64,000 bases of DNA, from NCBI GenBank assembly GCA_035798135.1, contig JAPFBR010000002.1, forward strand, positions 372,001-436,000. The letters are read 5' to 3'. Under the pieces are notes generated by a model. That model did not search any database, was not told the origin of the DNA, and worked only from the letters and a program-made list of their open reading frames with translations. This document shows, in pieces, positions 15,634 through 24,868 of this stretch. The translations under genes were made by a program, and so were the position numbers. The stretch is from Sediminicola sp035798135 (GTDB lineage Bacteria > Bacteroidota > Bacteroidia > Flavobacteriales > Flavobacteriaceae). Within the stretch, counting starts at the first letter, position 1; the number at the start of each line of letters is the position of its first letter.

Positions 15634-17061
15634 TTATGCTTTACTAAATCCTTTACGCGTAATAACTCCCCAACCAGATTTAATGTTGAACAATTTTTTA
15701 TAATTGCCCCGTACGGCCGAAAAGACTACTATCGGATGAAATATTACCGGTTCAAAAATAGCGAATAACATTAAGGTCAATATATCCTTAGTCTTGGTGT
15801 ATTGATTATAGGAATACACATCCCATAATATGGCATAAAATGAATACATGATGGAATAAGAATAAATAGATACTGTTATGGCAACAAAAAATTCCCAGTT
15901 TAAAATACCCAAATAATAGAATGCGATTATGGAAAAGAAACCAAAGAATTCCAATATTGGGGCCAACCACTCATAAAAAAACCAATATGGATAACTGATC
16001 ATTCCCAATTTACCGTATTTTGGGTTGAAGAACATATCCTTATGTTTTTGCAGCGTTTCCAAGTTCCCTCGGGACCATCTGTCCCTTTGGTTTACAAGTA
16101 TTTTTAAGCTTTCGGGAACCTCTGTCCAGCAAAGGGGATCAGGGATGTATTCTATGGTATAGGGTTCTTCCCTATCGTGCATATACCTACGCATCTTAAA
16201 AACAATTTCCATGTCCTCCCCTACTGTTTTGGTATCATAACCTCCAACAGCCAAAGCAATTTCCCTATCAAAAAAACCAAATGCCCCGGATATAATCAAG
16301 AGACTGTCTATTCGGCCCCATGCCATTCTACCCAACAAAAATGAACGGGTGTATTCCAATAGTTGAAATTTGGCCAGCCAATTCTTGGGCAAACGTATTT
16401 CCTCCAACATACCTCCGGCAATTTTACAGGAATTTGCAACCCGGATTACCCCGCCAACGGCTATGACCCTCTTTTGTGAACGTTGGTAAAACGATTTTAC
16501 AACATGTAAAAGGGATTCGGGCATTAAAAGACAATCCACATCTATACAACCCACATATTTATTTTCAGATAGGTGCATGCCCGTGTTTAAGGCATCGGAC
16601 TTCCCACCGTTCTCCTTATCAATTACTGTAAGCTTGGAAAAGGACCGTTGTTTGGATTTATATACCCCGCGAATTGGTTTTGATTGCCAATTAGGGTCTA
16701 TTTTTTTGTCAATTTTAACTAGGTCATAGGCGGCAATCATCTTTTCCAAAGTGTCATCCTTACTCCCATCATTTACAACCATTACCTCATAGTTGACATA
16801 TTGTAGTGAAAGTAATGAACGTATATTTTCAACTATGGTAAGCCCCTCGTTATAAGCGGGTGCTATAATGGTGATGCTTGGTGCCATGGGAGAGGCCATG
16901 ATTTTGGAAAGATCCCCAAAACTATTTTTATGTTTATAATGAAGCGAATTTCTTGTTGAAAGGTACCCCATAAAGGTGAACAAAATGAACAGCACCACGG
17001 TAAACACCAAAAATACGATGTTTATATAATCCAGGATGATATTTAAAAGTCCACTATCCAT
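15634..17061 (-). CDS. Processive family 2 glycosyltransferase (PgaC/BcsA-like)
   Basis: The 475-residue inner-membrane protein polymerises a sugar from a nucleotide donor and probably threads it through the membrane. One N-terminal (about 8-32) and three to four C-terminal membrane segments (about 360-450) flank the catalytic domain. Motifs are NDGSKDDT (97-104), the DxD Asp174-Val-Asp176, Glu282-Asp283 in VGEDME, and QRDRW (325-329), the QxxRW signature of processive synthases such as those for poly-GlcNAc, cellulose and hyaluronan. Its start overlaps the end of the HEAT gene by 8 bases. The polymer is unknown. Confidence 0.92.
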   Translation of the reverse strand: MDSGLLNIILDYINIVFLVFTVVLFILFTFMGYLSTRNSLHYKHKNSFGDLSKIMASPMAPSITIIAPAYNEGLTIVENIRSLLSLQYVNYEVMVVNDGSKDDTLEKMIAAYDLVKIDKKIDPNWQSKPIRGVYKSKQRSFSKLTVIDKENGGKSDALNTGMHLSENKYVGCIDVDCLLMPESLLHVVKSFYQRSQKRVIAVGGVIRVANSCKIAGGMLEEIRLPKNWLAKFQLLEYTRSFLLGRMAWGRIDSLLIISGAFGFFDREIALAVGGYDTKTVGEDMEIVFKMRRYMHDREEPYTIEYIPDPLCWTEVPESLKILVNQRDRWSRGNLETLQKHKDMFFNPKYGKLGMISYPYWFFYEWLAPILEFFGFFSIIAFYYLGILNWEFFVAITVSIYSYSIMYSFYAILWDVYSYNQYTKTKDILTLMLFAIFEPVIFHPIVVFSAVRGNYKKLFNIKSGWGVITRKGFSKA

Positions 17062-19675
17062 TAAAGATGTCCTTCAGTATAGATGGTATTGAAAGGATCT
17101 GATCCAAAAAGGTATTAGTTGTTATGTCTCCCTTTTTTTTAGATTCATTTTCTATGTTAATCAACGTAGCCTGATCCTTAATGGAACCCAACTCAAATTC
17201 CACCTCCAATAAGTCTGAAGGTTGTGAAGGACTAATCTCAAGATCTTCCAGCAAAAAACAAAAATCCAAAGGCATATTGCCTTTGGTGTTATAGAAATTT
17301 TCTACGGTATACATTTTTTCCACGTTCTCGATCGGAATTTCATCATCAAAAGTGAGGATTCCAGAAGAAATATTGGATTCATCAAGATCGTTTATGATCG
17401 TGTTACTATCATCTTCCAGAATAACTTCGTCCGTTGTTATTGGTATTCGTTCTTTCAATTGGGTTATGGTCTGTACTATTTTTTTCTTGAGAACAAGGTC
17501 TTGAGTAATCAGTTGGGTATTTAGAAAAATTAATTCCTTGGTATCCCCTATTATCCCTATTTGATCCAATAAAACCAATTTGGTTTCGGTATCTGCCGTT
17601 TCGAATAGGGGTTTAAATATACACCGGGCCCTTATCTTTTCAATTTCTAGTACAGCACCTTCTTCTTCTGAGTACCAATAGTTTTGATCCGATATTCCAT
17701 TTAATATCTTCAGTGCTTTATCCCTAATGCCCATATTGTCTTCATTGACAATAATTAGTTTTAAGATTGGAATCTCCCTTTCATCACCAACGTCGAATAT
17801 GGTATCCAATAATATATTTTTATCACAATCATCCTTTTTGGAAAATATGTCCTCATAGAAATTATCATTGGAAGCAGTCCTATCACTGTCCAAACGCAAT
17901 CCATTGAAATCTGGCTTTGCATTTAGAATGATTTCTTCTTTATCTATCTCAATAAAATCGTCCAAATCGGGTACGTCCTTAAAGAACTTATCAAATGATT
18001 CCAGGTCCATTGAATAAAGTATTTCATCAGAAATAACTTCTAAATTCATCAAATCCTCCATGCTTAAGCTAAAGGATTCCTTTACCGGTTTATCTTTTTT
18101 CTCTTCCTTCATGGGTTGTTCAGTGTTGTTGCTTTGTATTGGTTCTTCAAATTCAGGTGCTTCTGAATAAGGCTCAGGTGGCTGTTCGGCTATATCTTCC
18201 AAAATGTCTTCTACTAGAATAGGCTCTTCTATAATATTCATTAAGGTTGACAGATCCTCCTGAATATCCATTTCAATTGGATCTGGATCTTCTACGTCCA
18301 AATGTTCTTCTTCTATTTGTAGGTGCACTTCATCTAGAATAGATAGGGTTTCTGATGGTTCCAAATCCAATTGCTCTGAACTGTCTTCCAAATCCTCCAT
18401 GTGTATGGAAGTTTCAGGTTCCAACTTATCTTCTTCTGCAATAGGCTCTTCTATAACATTAAATCCTGACGGAAGATCTTCCTGAATTTCGATTTCAATT
18501 GGGTCTGGATCTATTCCTTCTAAATGCTCTTCTTCCTTTTGTATGTTCAATTCGTCAAGCGTAGATAAGGGTTCTGATGGTTCCGACTCCGATGCCACTG
18601 AACTGTCTTCCAAACCCTCCATGTCCAGGGCAGTTTCAGGTTGCAACATATGAATACAACTTAAAGCTTTGCTTTTAACAACGAAATTAAAAGACTTACG
18701 CTCAACTTTTTGAAGAAAATCTATATCCTTCTCACTTCCTAATTCGGTAACGGTATCAAGTATCAGGATTTTACAGTTAACATTGCTATTCCAGAATCCC
18801 ATTTTAAGGGTATCCAAAGCTTCCTCTACTCCAAATTTTTGTATACAACTTATAGCTTCTTCCTTTATCTGCTTGTTTTTGTGTCGCACCAATTGGATCA
18901 GCATGGCATTGGCATCATTTTGATCATAAAACTTCAACAGGCGTAATGCAAATAGCACAACAGCCTTGTTGTTTGAGGTCAACCATCGTTTAAATCTAGG
19001 AGGCTGAAAATCTTGCCTATTCCTAAGAATATCCATTAATTTTAATTGTTGCCATTGGGAGATTTGATACCTAGTGGTATCTAAAAAATGCCCAATCCCT
19101 TTTTCTTCTAAGGTGACTGCAGCCATTTCGGCTTGCTTTCGAACCGTTCCCCTTTTATCATTGATCAATTTCGCGATAAATTCATAGGATTCCGTAACCC
19201 TCATTTGGGTTAATTCCATTATCCCCTGTGAGACTATTTGCCAGCGATAGCTCTCAAGTTTTTCATAGGCCTTGTTGTGGAGGCCTAAATCTTTAAAAAG
19301 TCTATATAAGCGTTCCAAAGTTTCCCCGGAAACATCCTTTTGTAGGTCGATTAGAATATCTGATAAGATCTGATGGTTGAATTCGTCCTTGATCAAATCC
19401 CGTATTTCGATTTTTAAGTGAATGTAATTTTTATGATCTTCCTTTGTTGCATCATTGGTATCATAAAATAGAAATTCACTGATCATGGGAGAAAGTTGCT
19501 TTTTTCGTTCAGAAATCAGCTTTGTTTTAGAAGTAAATTTATTTCGAAAAAAGAAAATCACCCCAAAATAAACAACAGCCAATATCGAAAACAATAGCGT
19601 TAAATCCCACAAGAGATCCGTATGGATCTTGGGAATATCTAACAGCGCATAGCTTTGTATTGCAAGTAGGTTCAT
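17054..19675 (-). CDS. HEAT-repeat membrane protein with duplicated acidic linker
   Basis: The 873-residue protein has one N-terminal membrane segment (about 21-42) and a long cytoplasmic part. HEAT-like helical repeats occupy about 130-345, an acidic Glu/Asp/Pro-rich linker about 346-570, and a second HEAT-like part about 600-740. The linker contains a 74-residue tandem duplication. HEAT repeats bind proteins, so this is probably a scaffold joining the response regulator to the synthase. It starts 7 bases after the response regulator stop and overlaps the GT2 gene. No enzyme motif is visible. Confidence 0.75.
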   Translation of the reverse strand: MNLLAIQSYALLDIPKIHTDLLWDLTLLFSILAVVYFGVIFFFRNKFTSKTKLISERKKQLSPMISEFLFYDTNDATKEDHKNYIHLKIEIRDLIKDEFNHQILSDILIDLQKDVSGETLERLYRLFKDLGLHNKAYEKLESYRWQIVSQGIMELTQMRVTESYEFIAKLINDKRGTVRKQAEMAAVTLEEKGIGHFLDTTRYQISQWQQLKLMDILRNRQDFQPPRFKRWLTSNNKAVVLFALRLLKFYDQNDANAMLIQLVRHKNKQIKEEAISCIQKFGVEEALDTLKMGFWNSNVNCKILILDTVTELGSEKDIDFLQKVERKSFNFVVKSKALSCIHMLQPETALDMEGLEDSSVASESEPSEPLSTLDELNIQKEEEHLEGIDPDPIEIEIQEDLPSGFNVIEEPIAEEDKLEPETSIHMEDLEDSSEQLDLEPSETLSILDEVHLQIEEEHLDVEDPDPIEMDIQEDLSTLMNIIEEPILVEDILEDIAEQPPEPYSEAPEFEEPIQSNNTEQPMKEEKKDKPVKESFSLSMEDLMNLEVISDEILYSMDLESFDKFFKDVPDLDDFIEIDKEEIILNAKPDFNGLRLDSDRTASNDNFYEDIFSKKDDCDKNILLDTIFDVGDEREIPILKLIIVNEDNMGIRDKALKILNGISDQNYWYSEEEGAVLEIEKIRARCIFKPLFETADTETKLVLLDQIGIIGDTKELIFLNTQLITQDLVLKKKIVQTITQLKERIPITTDEVILEDDSNTIINDLDESNISSGILTFDDEIPIENVEKMYTVENFYNTKGNMPLDFCFLLEDLEISPSQPSDLLEVEFELGSIKDQATLINIENESKKKGDITTNTFLDQILSIPSILKDIFNG
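18197..18640 (-). repeat. 222-bp in-frame tandem duplication (acidic linker)
   Basis: Two copies with a 222-base period (74 codons) meet near 18418/18419. Both encode LEDSS, then SEP/EPS, TLDE or ILDE, EEEHL, DPDPIE, IQEDL and IIEEPI or VIEEPI in the same order. Divergence is moderate, so the duplication is not recent, and the frame is kept. Confidence 0.85.
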
Positions 19676-19682
19676 TAACGTA

Positions 19683-20054
19683 TCAAACTTTTCTTAATTC
19701 CCTGGCCACCCTAACCAATAATTCCGTTGGACTTACAGGTTTGGATATAAAATCATTGGCACCCAGTTCAAAAGCGCTCAATACGTTCTCCTCGTTACCT
19801 GCTGAGGAAATAATGATAATGGGAATTTTCAGTGCCAATTGATTTCTTACAAAATCAATGAGCTCCAAGCCCGATAAATAAGGCATCATAATATCGCTTA
19901 CAATGATATCTGGAATGGCTTCAGATAGCTTTTCCTTGACTTCCTTTCCATCATTTGCTCTTATTACGGTGTAGCCGGCCTTCTCCAGACGGAAAGTCAA
20001 TAGGGAAGCCAGTAATTCGTCATCTTCGGCCAGTAAAAGTTTTTTCTTATCCAT
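19683..20054 (-). CDS. Single-domain response regulator
   Basis: The 123-residue protein is a lone receiver domain. The acidic pocket is Glu10-Asp11-Asp12, the phosphoacceptor is Asp54 in IVSDIMMP, and the conserved Lys is in FISKPVSP. No output domain is attached, so it must act by binding a partner. It lies 21 bases after the hybrid kinase and 7 bases before the HEAT protein in one operon, which suggests a kinase to receiver to scaffold signal path acting directly on the synthase machinery rather than on transcription. Confidence 0.93.
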   Translation of the reverse strand: MDKKKLLLAEDDELLASLLTFRLEKAGYTVIRANDGKEVKEKLSEAIPDIIVSDIMMPYLSGLELIDFVRNQLALKIPIIIISSAGNEENVLSAFELGANDFISKPVSPTELLVRVARELRKV

Positions 20055-20075
20055 TTGGGGGGAATGGTTAGGTTT

Positions 20076-21926
20076 TTATTTTAGGTTCTTCATCTCAATT
20101 TCAATTGCGTTTATAACAATAGGGTATTCTTCAAGGAAACAATCGTATAAAAATTCCAAATACTTCAAGTCCTTGTCGGTAACGCAGGTTTTGTGCATTT
20201 GCAAGACTATGGAATGCAAGCTGAACGTTTGCATCATAGCTAATCCAGATTTCATTTTATGGGCAGCAAATTGAATATTTTCATACTCTTCCAGCTTAAG
20301 GTGATGTTTTACATTCCCAATGAATTCTAGGGCATTTTGTTTGTACAGTGTCACTAGTTCCTCTAATAGATCCACTTCACCCATACAATCCTCCAAAATT
20401 ATTTTGAGGTCTATTTTAGTCGTCTTGTCACCCTTTAATTCTGTAGATGGGTTAACCATCTTGGCGTCTTCCTTATCTGTCATCTTCATATCTGCCCTAT
20501 TCGTGGTTAATTTTACCAATAATTCATCTGGACTGTACGGTTTTAGGATATAGTCATTAATACCGTTATCCTGACATTGTTCTTTGTCCTTGATGGTAAA
20601 GTCGGCCGTTAAGGCAATTACTGGTATTTGATTCACATAAGCATTCTTGCTCCTGCGTATTCTACGAGTCACTTCAAATCCATCCATCACTGGCATCCTA
20701 AGATCCATAAAAACAAGGTCTATCTTGTTTTTTTCCAAAATACTTAGACCATAAAGGGCATTGTCTGTAACATGAACTAGACAACCCCAACTTTTTAATC
20801 TTTGTTCAATAAGTTTCTGATTGAGAAGGTTGTCCTCGAATACTAGGATTTGCATGCCCTTAACAAGGTCCTTCCTGTTATGTGTGTTTGCTTTGTGAGG
20901 CTGATCATTCTCTTTATTAATATCGGTTCCAATGACAAAAGGGAGTTTAAAATTAAAGGTGGTTCCAACACCTAAAGTACTGGAAACATCAATAGTACCG
21001 TTAAGATTCTCAATTATTTGGTTAACTATACTTAAACCCAAACCAGAACCTCCATACTTCTTATAAGTGTCTTGTTCAGCTTGTCTATAGGCGTCAAAAA
21101 TATGCTCAAGATGATCCTCGGATATTCCTATACCAGTATCAATAATATCAAACTCCAATGTGACATCCTTTTTAGTTTGTTTTATGGAATTGATTTTAAG
21201 GTGGATATCGCCCTTGTTCACAAATTTTATGGCATTACCTATAAGATTTAATAGTATTTGGGATAATTTGGAAGGGTCTCCTACCAACATCTCGGGTATT
21301 TTGGTATCCAAATCTACCTCCAATTTCACCTCTTTATCCATAATGAGGGTATTGCACAGATACATAACATCCCTAACCAAACTGTAAAAGTTAAAATTAA
21401 CTGATTCAAAATGCTCTAAACCGGCAGAAAGTTTGGAATATTCCAAAAGTTCATTGATGATGTCCATGAGGTTGTAGGAAGCTGATTGTATAGCGGAAAC
21501 ATGTTCTTTTTGTTCTTCTGTTAGCTTGCTTTCCCTTAATAAATCAGTAAAACCAATGATTCCATTGAGAGGTGTCCTAATTTCATGGCTGACCTTGGCA
21601 ACCAACAGTTCTCCGTCACCATTTTGGTCATTGGTGGCCAACTTGTTTGAAGTCTCTTTTTTTGAACTCAAGCCTAATTCCGCTTCTTCAGCACCATAGC
21701 TACGGGAAGAATTGGAAGTGACAGTTGTTACCAATTTTTCTTCGAGGCTACTTTTCAGTGAATTGAATGAATTTTTTAACTGTGTTGCCTCTTCTGCTGT
21801 CAATTTTTCAAAAGAAAGATTGCTCAGCTTAGATTCCAAGTCGGTTAAATGAAAAGTTAGGTCTTTAGATTTCAAAGAGTAATGGATTTGGGTTTCTTGA
21901 CATATTGACACACTATTAAAATGCAA
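20076..21926 (-). CDS. Hybrid histidine kinase (HisKA-HATPase-REC-Hpt)
   Basis: The 616-residue kinase has a predicted coiled coil (about 25-65), HisKA with phosphoacceptor His114 in SHEIRTPLNG, an ATPase domain (about 210-332, with N-box LLNLIGNAIKF and GGSGLGLSI), a receiver (about 358-475, Asp408 in FMDLRMP) and a C-terminal Hpt (about 515-610, His556 in AAHKMKSG). No membrane segment or sensor domain is visible, so it is cytoplasmic and reads an internal signal or a partner. It opens the polysaccharide operon. His114, Asp408, His556 and the separate regulator Asp54 form a four-step relay. Confidence 0.93.
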   Translation of the reverse strand: MHFNSVSICQETQIHYSLKSKDLTFHLTDLESKLSNLSFEKLTAEEATQLKNSFNSLKSSLEEKLVTTVTSNSSRSYGAEEAELGLSSKKETSNKLATNDQNGDGELLVAKVSHEIRTPLNGIIGFTDLLRESKLTEEQKEHVSAIQSASYNLMDIINELLEYSKLSAGLEHFESVNFNFYSLVRDVMYLCNTLIMDKEVKLEVDLDTKIPEMLVGDPSKLSQILLNLIGNAIKFVNKGDIHLKINSIKQTKKDVTLEFDIIDTGIGISEDHLEHIFDAYRQAEQDTYKKYGGSGLGLSIVNQIIENLNGTIDVSSTLGVGTTFNFKLPFVIGTDINKENDQPHKANTHNRKDLVKGMQILVFEDNLLNQKLIEQRLKSWGCLVHVTDNALYGLSILEKNKIDLVFMDLRMPVMDGFEVTRRIRRSKNAYVNQIPVIALTADFTIKDKEQCQDNGINDYILKPYSPDELLVKLTTNRADMKMTDKEDAKMVNPSTELKGDKTTKIDLKIILEDCMGEVDLLEELVTLYKQNALEFIGNVKHHLKLEEYENIQFAAHKMKSGLAMMQTFSLHSIVLQMHKTCVTDKDLKYLEFLYDCFLEEYPIVINAIEIEMKNLK

Positions 21927-22055
21927 TTGCCAATTAAAGTCTTCAGTTCGGCTGTCTAAATCTCACCATTATATACAGTTTGGGCAATTAAATGTTATCT
22001 ACCCTTCGTATTGTGTTGTCAAATCGCTTTATTTGTAGGTATAAAAACAATTATC

Positions 22056-23345
22056 ATGAAGCATTTTGTCGTATTTATTTGCCTTTCAACCTTAATTTCC
22101 TGTGGTGGACAGAAAAAGGAAAGGGCCGAAAGTAATTTGGAAAAGGCCCAAAGGATTCACCAAAAAGTGATTACGATAGATACCCATAACGACATAAATG
22201 TCAATAATTTTACGGACAGTATCAATTACACTCAAAATCTGGACACCCAGGTAAATTTGCCGAAAATGAAAGAAGGTGGATTGGATGTTTCATGGCTTAT
22301 TGTCTATACGGGACAGGATTCCCTGAATGCCGAAGGATATGAAAAAGCTTCAAAAAATGCGATGGCAAAATTTGAGGCCATCCACCGTTTATGCGAAGTA
22401 ATTGCACCTGATAAAATTGAATTGGCATTGACCTCTGATGATGTTCGTCGTATTTCCAAAGCAGGAAAGAAAGTCGCCATGATCGGTGTTGAGAATGCCT
22501 ATCCCATCGGGGAAGACCTTGCTAATTTTGAAAAATACCATAAGCTTGGAGCGAGATACATCTCTCTCTCACATAATGGACATAGTCAATTTTGTGATTC
22601 CAATACCGGAGAAAAAGACAGTATATGGCTATACAATGGTTTAAGTGATCTAGGCAAAAAGGCTGTAAATGAGATGAATAGATTGGGAATAATGATAGAT
22701 GTTTCACACCCATCAAAATCTTCAATGGAGCAAATGGTTGCCCTTTCCAAAGCTCCTATTATAGCCTCCCATTCATCGGCCAGATCCCTTTGTGACCACA
22801 GCCGCAATTTGGATGATGAGCAATTATTGTTATTAAAAAAGAATGGAGGGGTGGTGCAGACCGTCGCTTTCAGCTCTTATCTAAATACGGAGAAACATGA
22901 GTCCAGGGCAGCATATATGAAGGGCCTTTATTCTAAAATAGCAGATTCTATAGGTATTGATTGGTATGAAAGATCCCAATTAGCCGATTTGTCAGATGTT
23001 CAAAGGACTACTTTCATGGCTGAATATCCTAAAGTTTTAAAAGTGGCTAAGATCAAGGCCTCCATGGATAAAAATGCGCCTGAAGCTGTAAGCGTGGCCG
23101 ATTTTGCAGATCATATTGATTATTTGGTAAAATTAATAGGAATAGACAATGTAGGGATCAGCTCTGATTTTGACGGTGGTGGTGGTATCGAAGGATGGGA
23201 TGATGCTTCGGAAACCTTTAATGTGACGTTGGAATTGGTAAAAAGGGACTATTCTGAAGAGGATATTGAAAAGCTATGGGGCGGAAACCTTTTAAGGGTT
23301 TTGGATGAAGTGCAGGCCGTATCAAAAAACTGGGCCGAAAATTAG
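22056..23345 (+). CDS. Membrane dipeptidase, peptidase family M19 (lipoprotein)
   Basis: The enzyme hydrolyses dipeptides with a binuclear zinc site. I place the start at ATG 22056, which gives a clean lipoprotein signal (MKHFVVFICLSTLISCGG, lipobox ISC); an upstream in-frame ATG at 22011 would add 15 non-signal residues. The protein then has 429 residues. M19 landmarks are DTHND (first zinc ligands), GVENA (bridging Glu), SHNGHSQFCDS, VSHPS and ASHSSARSLCDHSRN, and SSDFDGG near the end. It is probably attached to a periplasm-facing membrane. Its stop overlaps the convergent thioesterase stop by 4 bases. Confidence 0.93.
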   Translation: MKHFVVFICLSTLISCGGQKKERAESNLEKAQRIHQKVITIDTHNDINVNNFTDSINYTQNLDTQVNLPKMKEGGLDVSWLIVYTGQDSLNAEGYEKASKNAMAKFEAIHRLCEVIAPDKIELALTSDDVRRISKAGKKVAMIGVENAYPIGEDLANFEKYHKLGARYISLSHNGHSQFCDSNTGEKDSIWLYNGLSDLGKKAVNEMNRLGIMIDVSHPSKSSMEQMVALSKAPIIASHSSARSLCDHSRNLDDEQLLLLKKNGGVVQTVAFSSYLNTEKHESRAAYMKGLYSKIADSIGIDWYERSQLADLSDVQRTTFMAEYPKVLKVAKIKASMDKNAPEAVSVADFADHIDYLVKLIGIDNVGISSDFDGGGGIEGWDDASETFNVTLELVKRDYSEEDIEKLWGGNLLRVLDEVQAVSKNWAEN

Positions 23346-23737
23346 TTATCGGCCGCTAGTCTATCTTTTACATATTCTATCTTCGTTTTACCATGGGATG
23401 CCGGTTTACCGTCTTGACCCAAGTTTACCATGATGATATTATCAACCGTAACAATCGTTTCGCGGGTCATTTTATTACGGACCTCACAATTAAGGGTCAA
23501 TGATGACTTCCCAAATTTAACGACTTCTATACCTATTTCTACTATGTCACCTTTTTCGGCAGTGCTCATGAAATTAATTTCTGACATGTATTTGGTAACT
23601 ACCTTTTTACTCTCTAGTTGAATAATACTGTAAAGAGCAGCTTCTTCATCAATCCAGGCCAGTAATTTGCCTCCAAATAGCGTCTCATTGGCGTTTAAAT
23701 CTTCGGGTTTTACCCATTTTCTAGTGTGAAATCTCAT
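23342..23737 (-). CDS. Acyl-CoA thioesterase, hotdog fold (YciA/BACH-like)
   Basis: The 131-residue protein hydrolyses acyl-CoA thioesters. It has the hotdog start with NANETLFGGKLLAWIDEEAA, where the Asn and the Gly-Gly/Asp helix form the active site in the YciA/BACH group. The remainder (VEIGIEVVKFGKSSLTLNCEVRN) fits the beta-sheet. It is normal length and cytoplasmic. It is convergent and overlapping with the dipeptidase gene; there is no other functional context. Chain-length preference is unknown. Confidence 0.9.
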   Translation of the reverse strand: MRFHTRKWVKPEDLNANETLFGGKLLAWIDEEAALYSIIQLESKKVVTKYMSEINFMSTAEKGDIVEIGIEVVKFGKSSLTLNCEVRNKMTRETIVTVDNIIMVNLGQDGKPASHGKTKIEYVKDRLAADN

Positions 23738-24037
23738 AATCCCTTATTTTTATCCAAAATTAGTCGACTTTCTCCTTTAAAAATAACATAAAACAGGAAT
23801 TAGATACGGAAATGGGAATTTGGGATTATAAGGCCTAGATGTAGCTTAAATTGACATAATCAATAGGTGAAAATTATCAATTTTGATAAAGTTAAAAATA
23901 TAGGAGGGCTGGATTGGATTCCTGCAACTATTTAACTGGCAAATCCTTATGATGTTAAAAAAATTAAGAAATTTTTGAAATAAGCTGTAACAATTCTGGT
24001 AAATAGCTACTAATTATAAACTATAACTTTAAAACGT
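23738..24037. other. Gene-free stretch of 300 bases between divergent genes
   Basis: No ORF is credible here. It serves as upstream region for both the thioesterase and the LolA-like gene. The only structure I see is a perfect palindrome TTATCAA-TT-TTGATAA at 23874-23889, listed separately. Confidence 0.6.
23874..23889. promoter_or_regulatory. Perfect 7-bp inverted repeat, possible operator
   Basis: TTATCAA and TTGATAA are separated by two bases. Part of it (CAATTTTG) is one base off the TAnnTTTG promoter element, and a TTG lies 24 bases upstream (23851). An operator overlapping a promoter is possible, but an AT-rich palindrome this short can arise by chance. Confidence 0.25.
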
Positions 24038-24808
24038 ATGGAAATGAAGACATTAAAAATCAGTATAGCTGCCTTGCTTTTTTCTTTTTTGGCACCAGTA
24101 CAGGCTCAAACAGCTGACGAAATCCTAGCCAATTACTTTGAGAATATTGGAGGCTTGGAAAAAATCAAAAGTATAAAAGGCGTAAAGATGACTGCTAAGG
24201 TTAGTCAAGGTGGAATGGAAATACCTTTGGAAATATTGCAATTGAACGATGGGCGACAAATGACGGTCATTAATTTTCAAGGAAAGGAAATTAAACAAGG
24301 AGTCTTTGACGGCAATGTACTTTGGAGCCATAATTTCATGACCATGAAGGCAGAGAAAAGTGATGCGGAAGCTACGGCCAACTTCAAATTAAATAGCAAT
24401 GATTTTCCAGATTCATTTATAGATTACAAGGAAAAGGGGTATACAGTTGAATTAATGGGTAAAGAAACTATGGACGGTGCGGAAACGTTCAAAATTAAAT
24501 TGGTAAAAGAGCCAGTAATGATAGATGGAAATCAAGAAGATGATGTTTCCTTCTACTATTTTGATACTGAAAATTTTGTGCCTATAGCCGTGCAATCTGA
24601 AGTTAAGTCAGGTCCAGGCAAAGGAATGACTTCCGAGGTTACTATGAGTGACTACCAGGAAGTTGAGGGTATATACTTTCCTTTTTCCATGACCCAAGGT
24701 GTTAAAGGACAACCTGGCAGTCCATTGACCATTGAGAGCATTGTCCTAAACCCTTCCGTAGAAGAAGGGGCTTTCGCTTTTCCCGATGAAATAACTGAGG
24801 ATAAATAA
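24038..24808 (+). CDS. Outer-membrane lipoprotein-sorting (LolA-like) protein
   Basis: The 256-residue protein has a signal peptide ending near AQA (residues about 1-24) and then an open half-barrel of the LolA/LolB type: alternating strands such as GVKMTAKVSQGGMEIPLEILQ, QGVFDGNVLWSHNF and a C-terminal EGIYFPFSMTQ. Proteins of this group bind acyl chains in the periplasm; in Bacteroidetes many are of unknown cargo. A second ATG two codons in (24044) is an equally good start. A terminator follows 14 bases after the stop. Confidence 0.82.
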   Translation: MEMKTLKISIAALLFSFLAPVQAQTADEILANYFENIGGLEKIKSIKGVKMTAKVSQGGMEIPLEILQLNDGRQMTVINFQGKEIKQGVFDGNVLWSHNFMTMKAEKSDAEATANFKLNSNDFPDSFIDYKEKGYTVELMGKETMDGAETFKIKLVKEPVMIDGNQEDDVSFYYFDTENFVPIAVQSEVKSGPGKGMTSEVTMSDYQEVEGIYFPFSMTQGVKGQPGSPLTIESIVLNPSVEEGAFAFPDEITEDK

Positions 24809-24822
24809 TTTAACAATAATTC

Positions 24823-24850
24823 AAAAGACTCTTATTTAAGGGTCTTTTTT
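24823..24850 (+). terminator. Terminator after the LolA-like gene
   Basis: AAAAGAC(T)CTT and AAG(G)GTCTTTT pair around a 4-base loop, followed by a T run, 14 bases after the stop and 18 bases before the next start. Confidence 0.8.
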
Positions 24851-24868
24851 ATTTAAAGCCGATACCAA

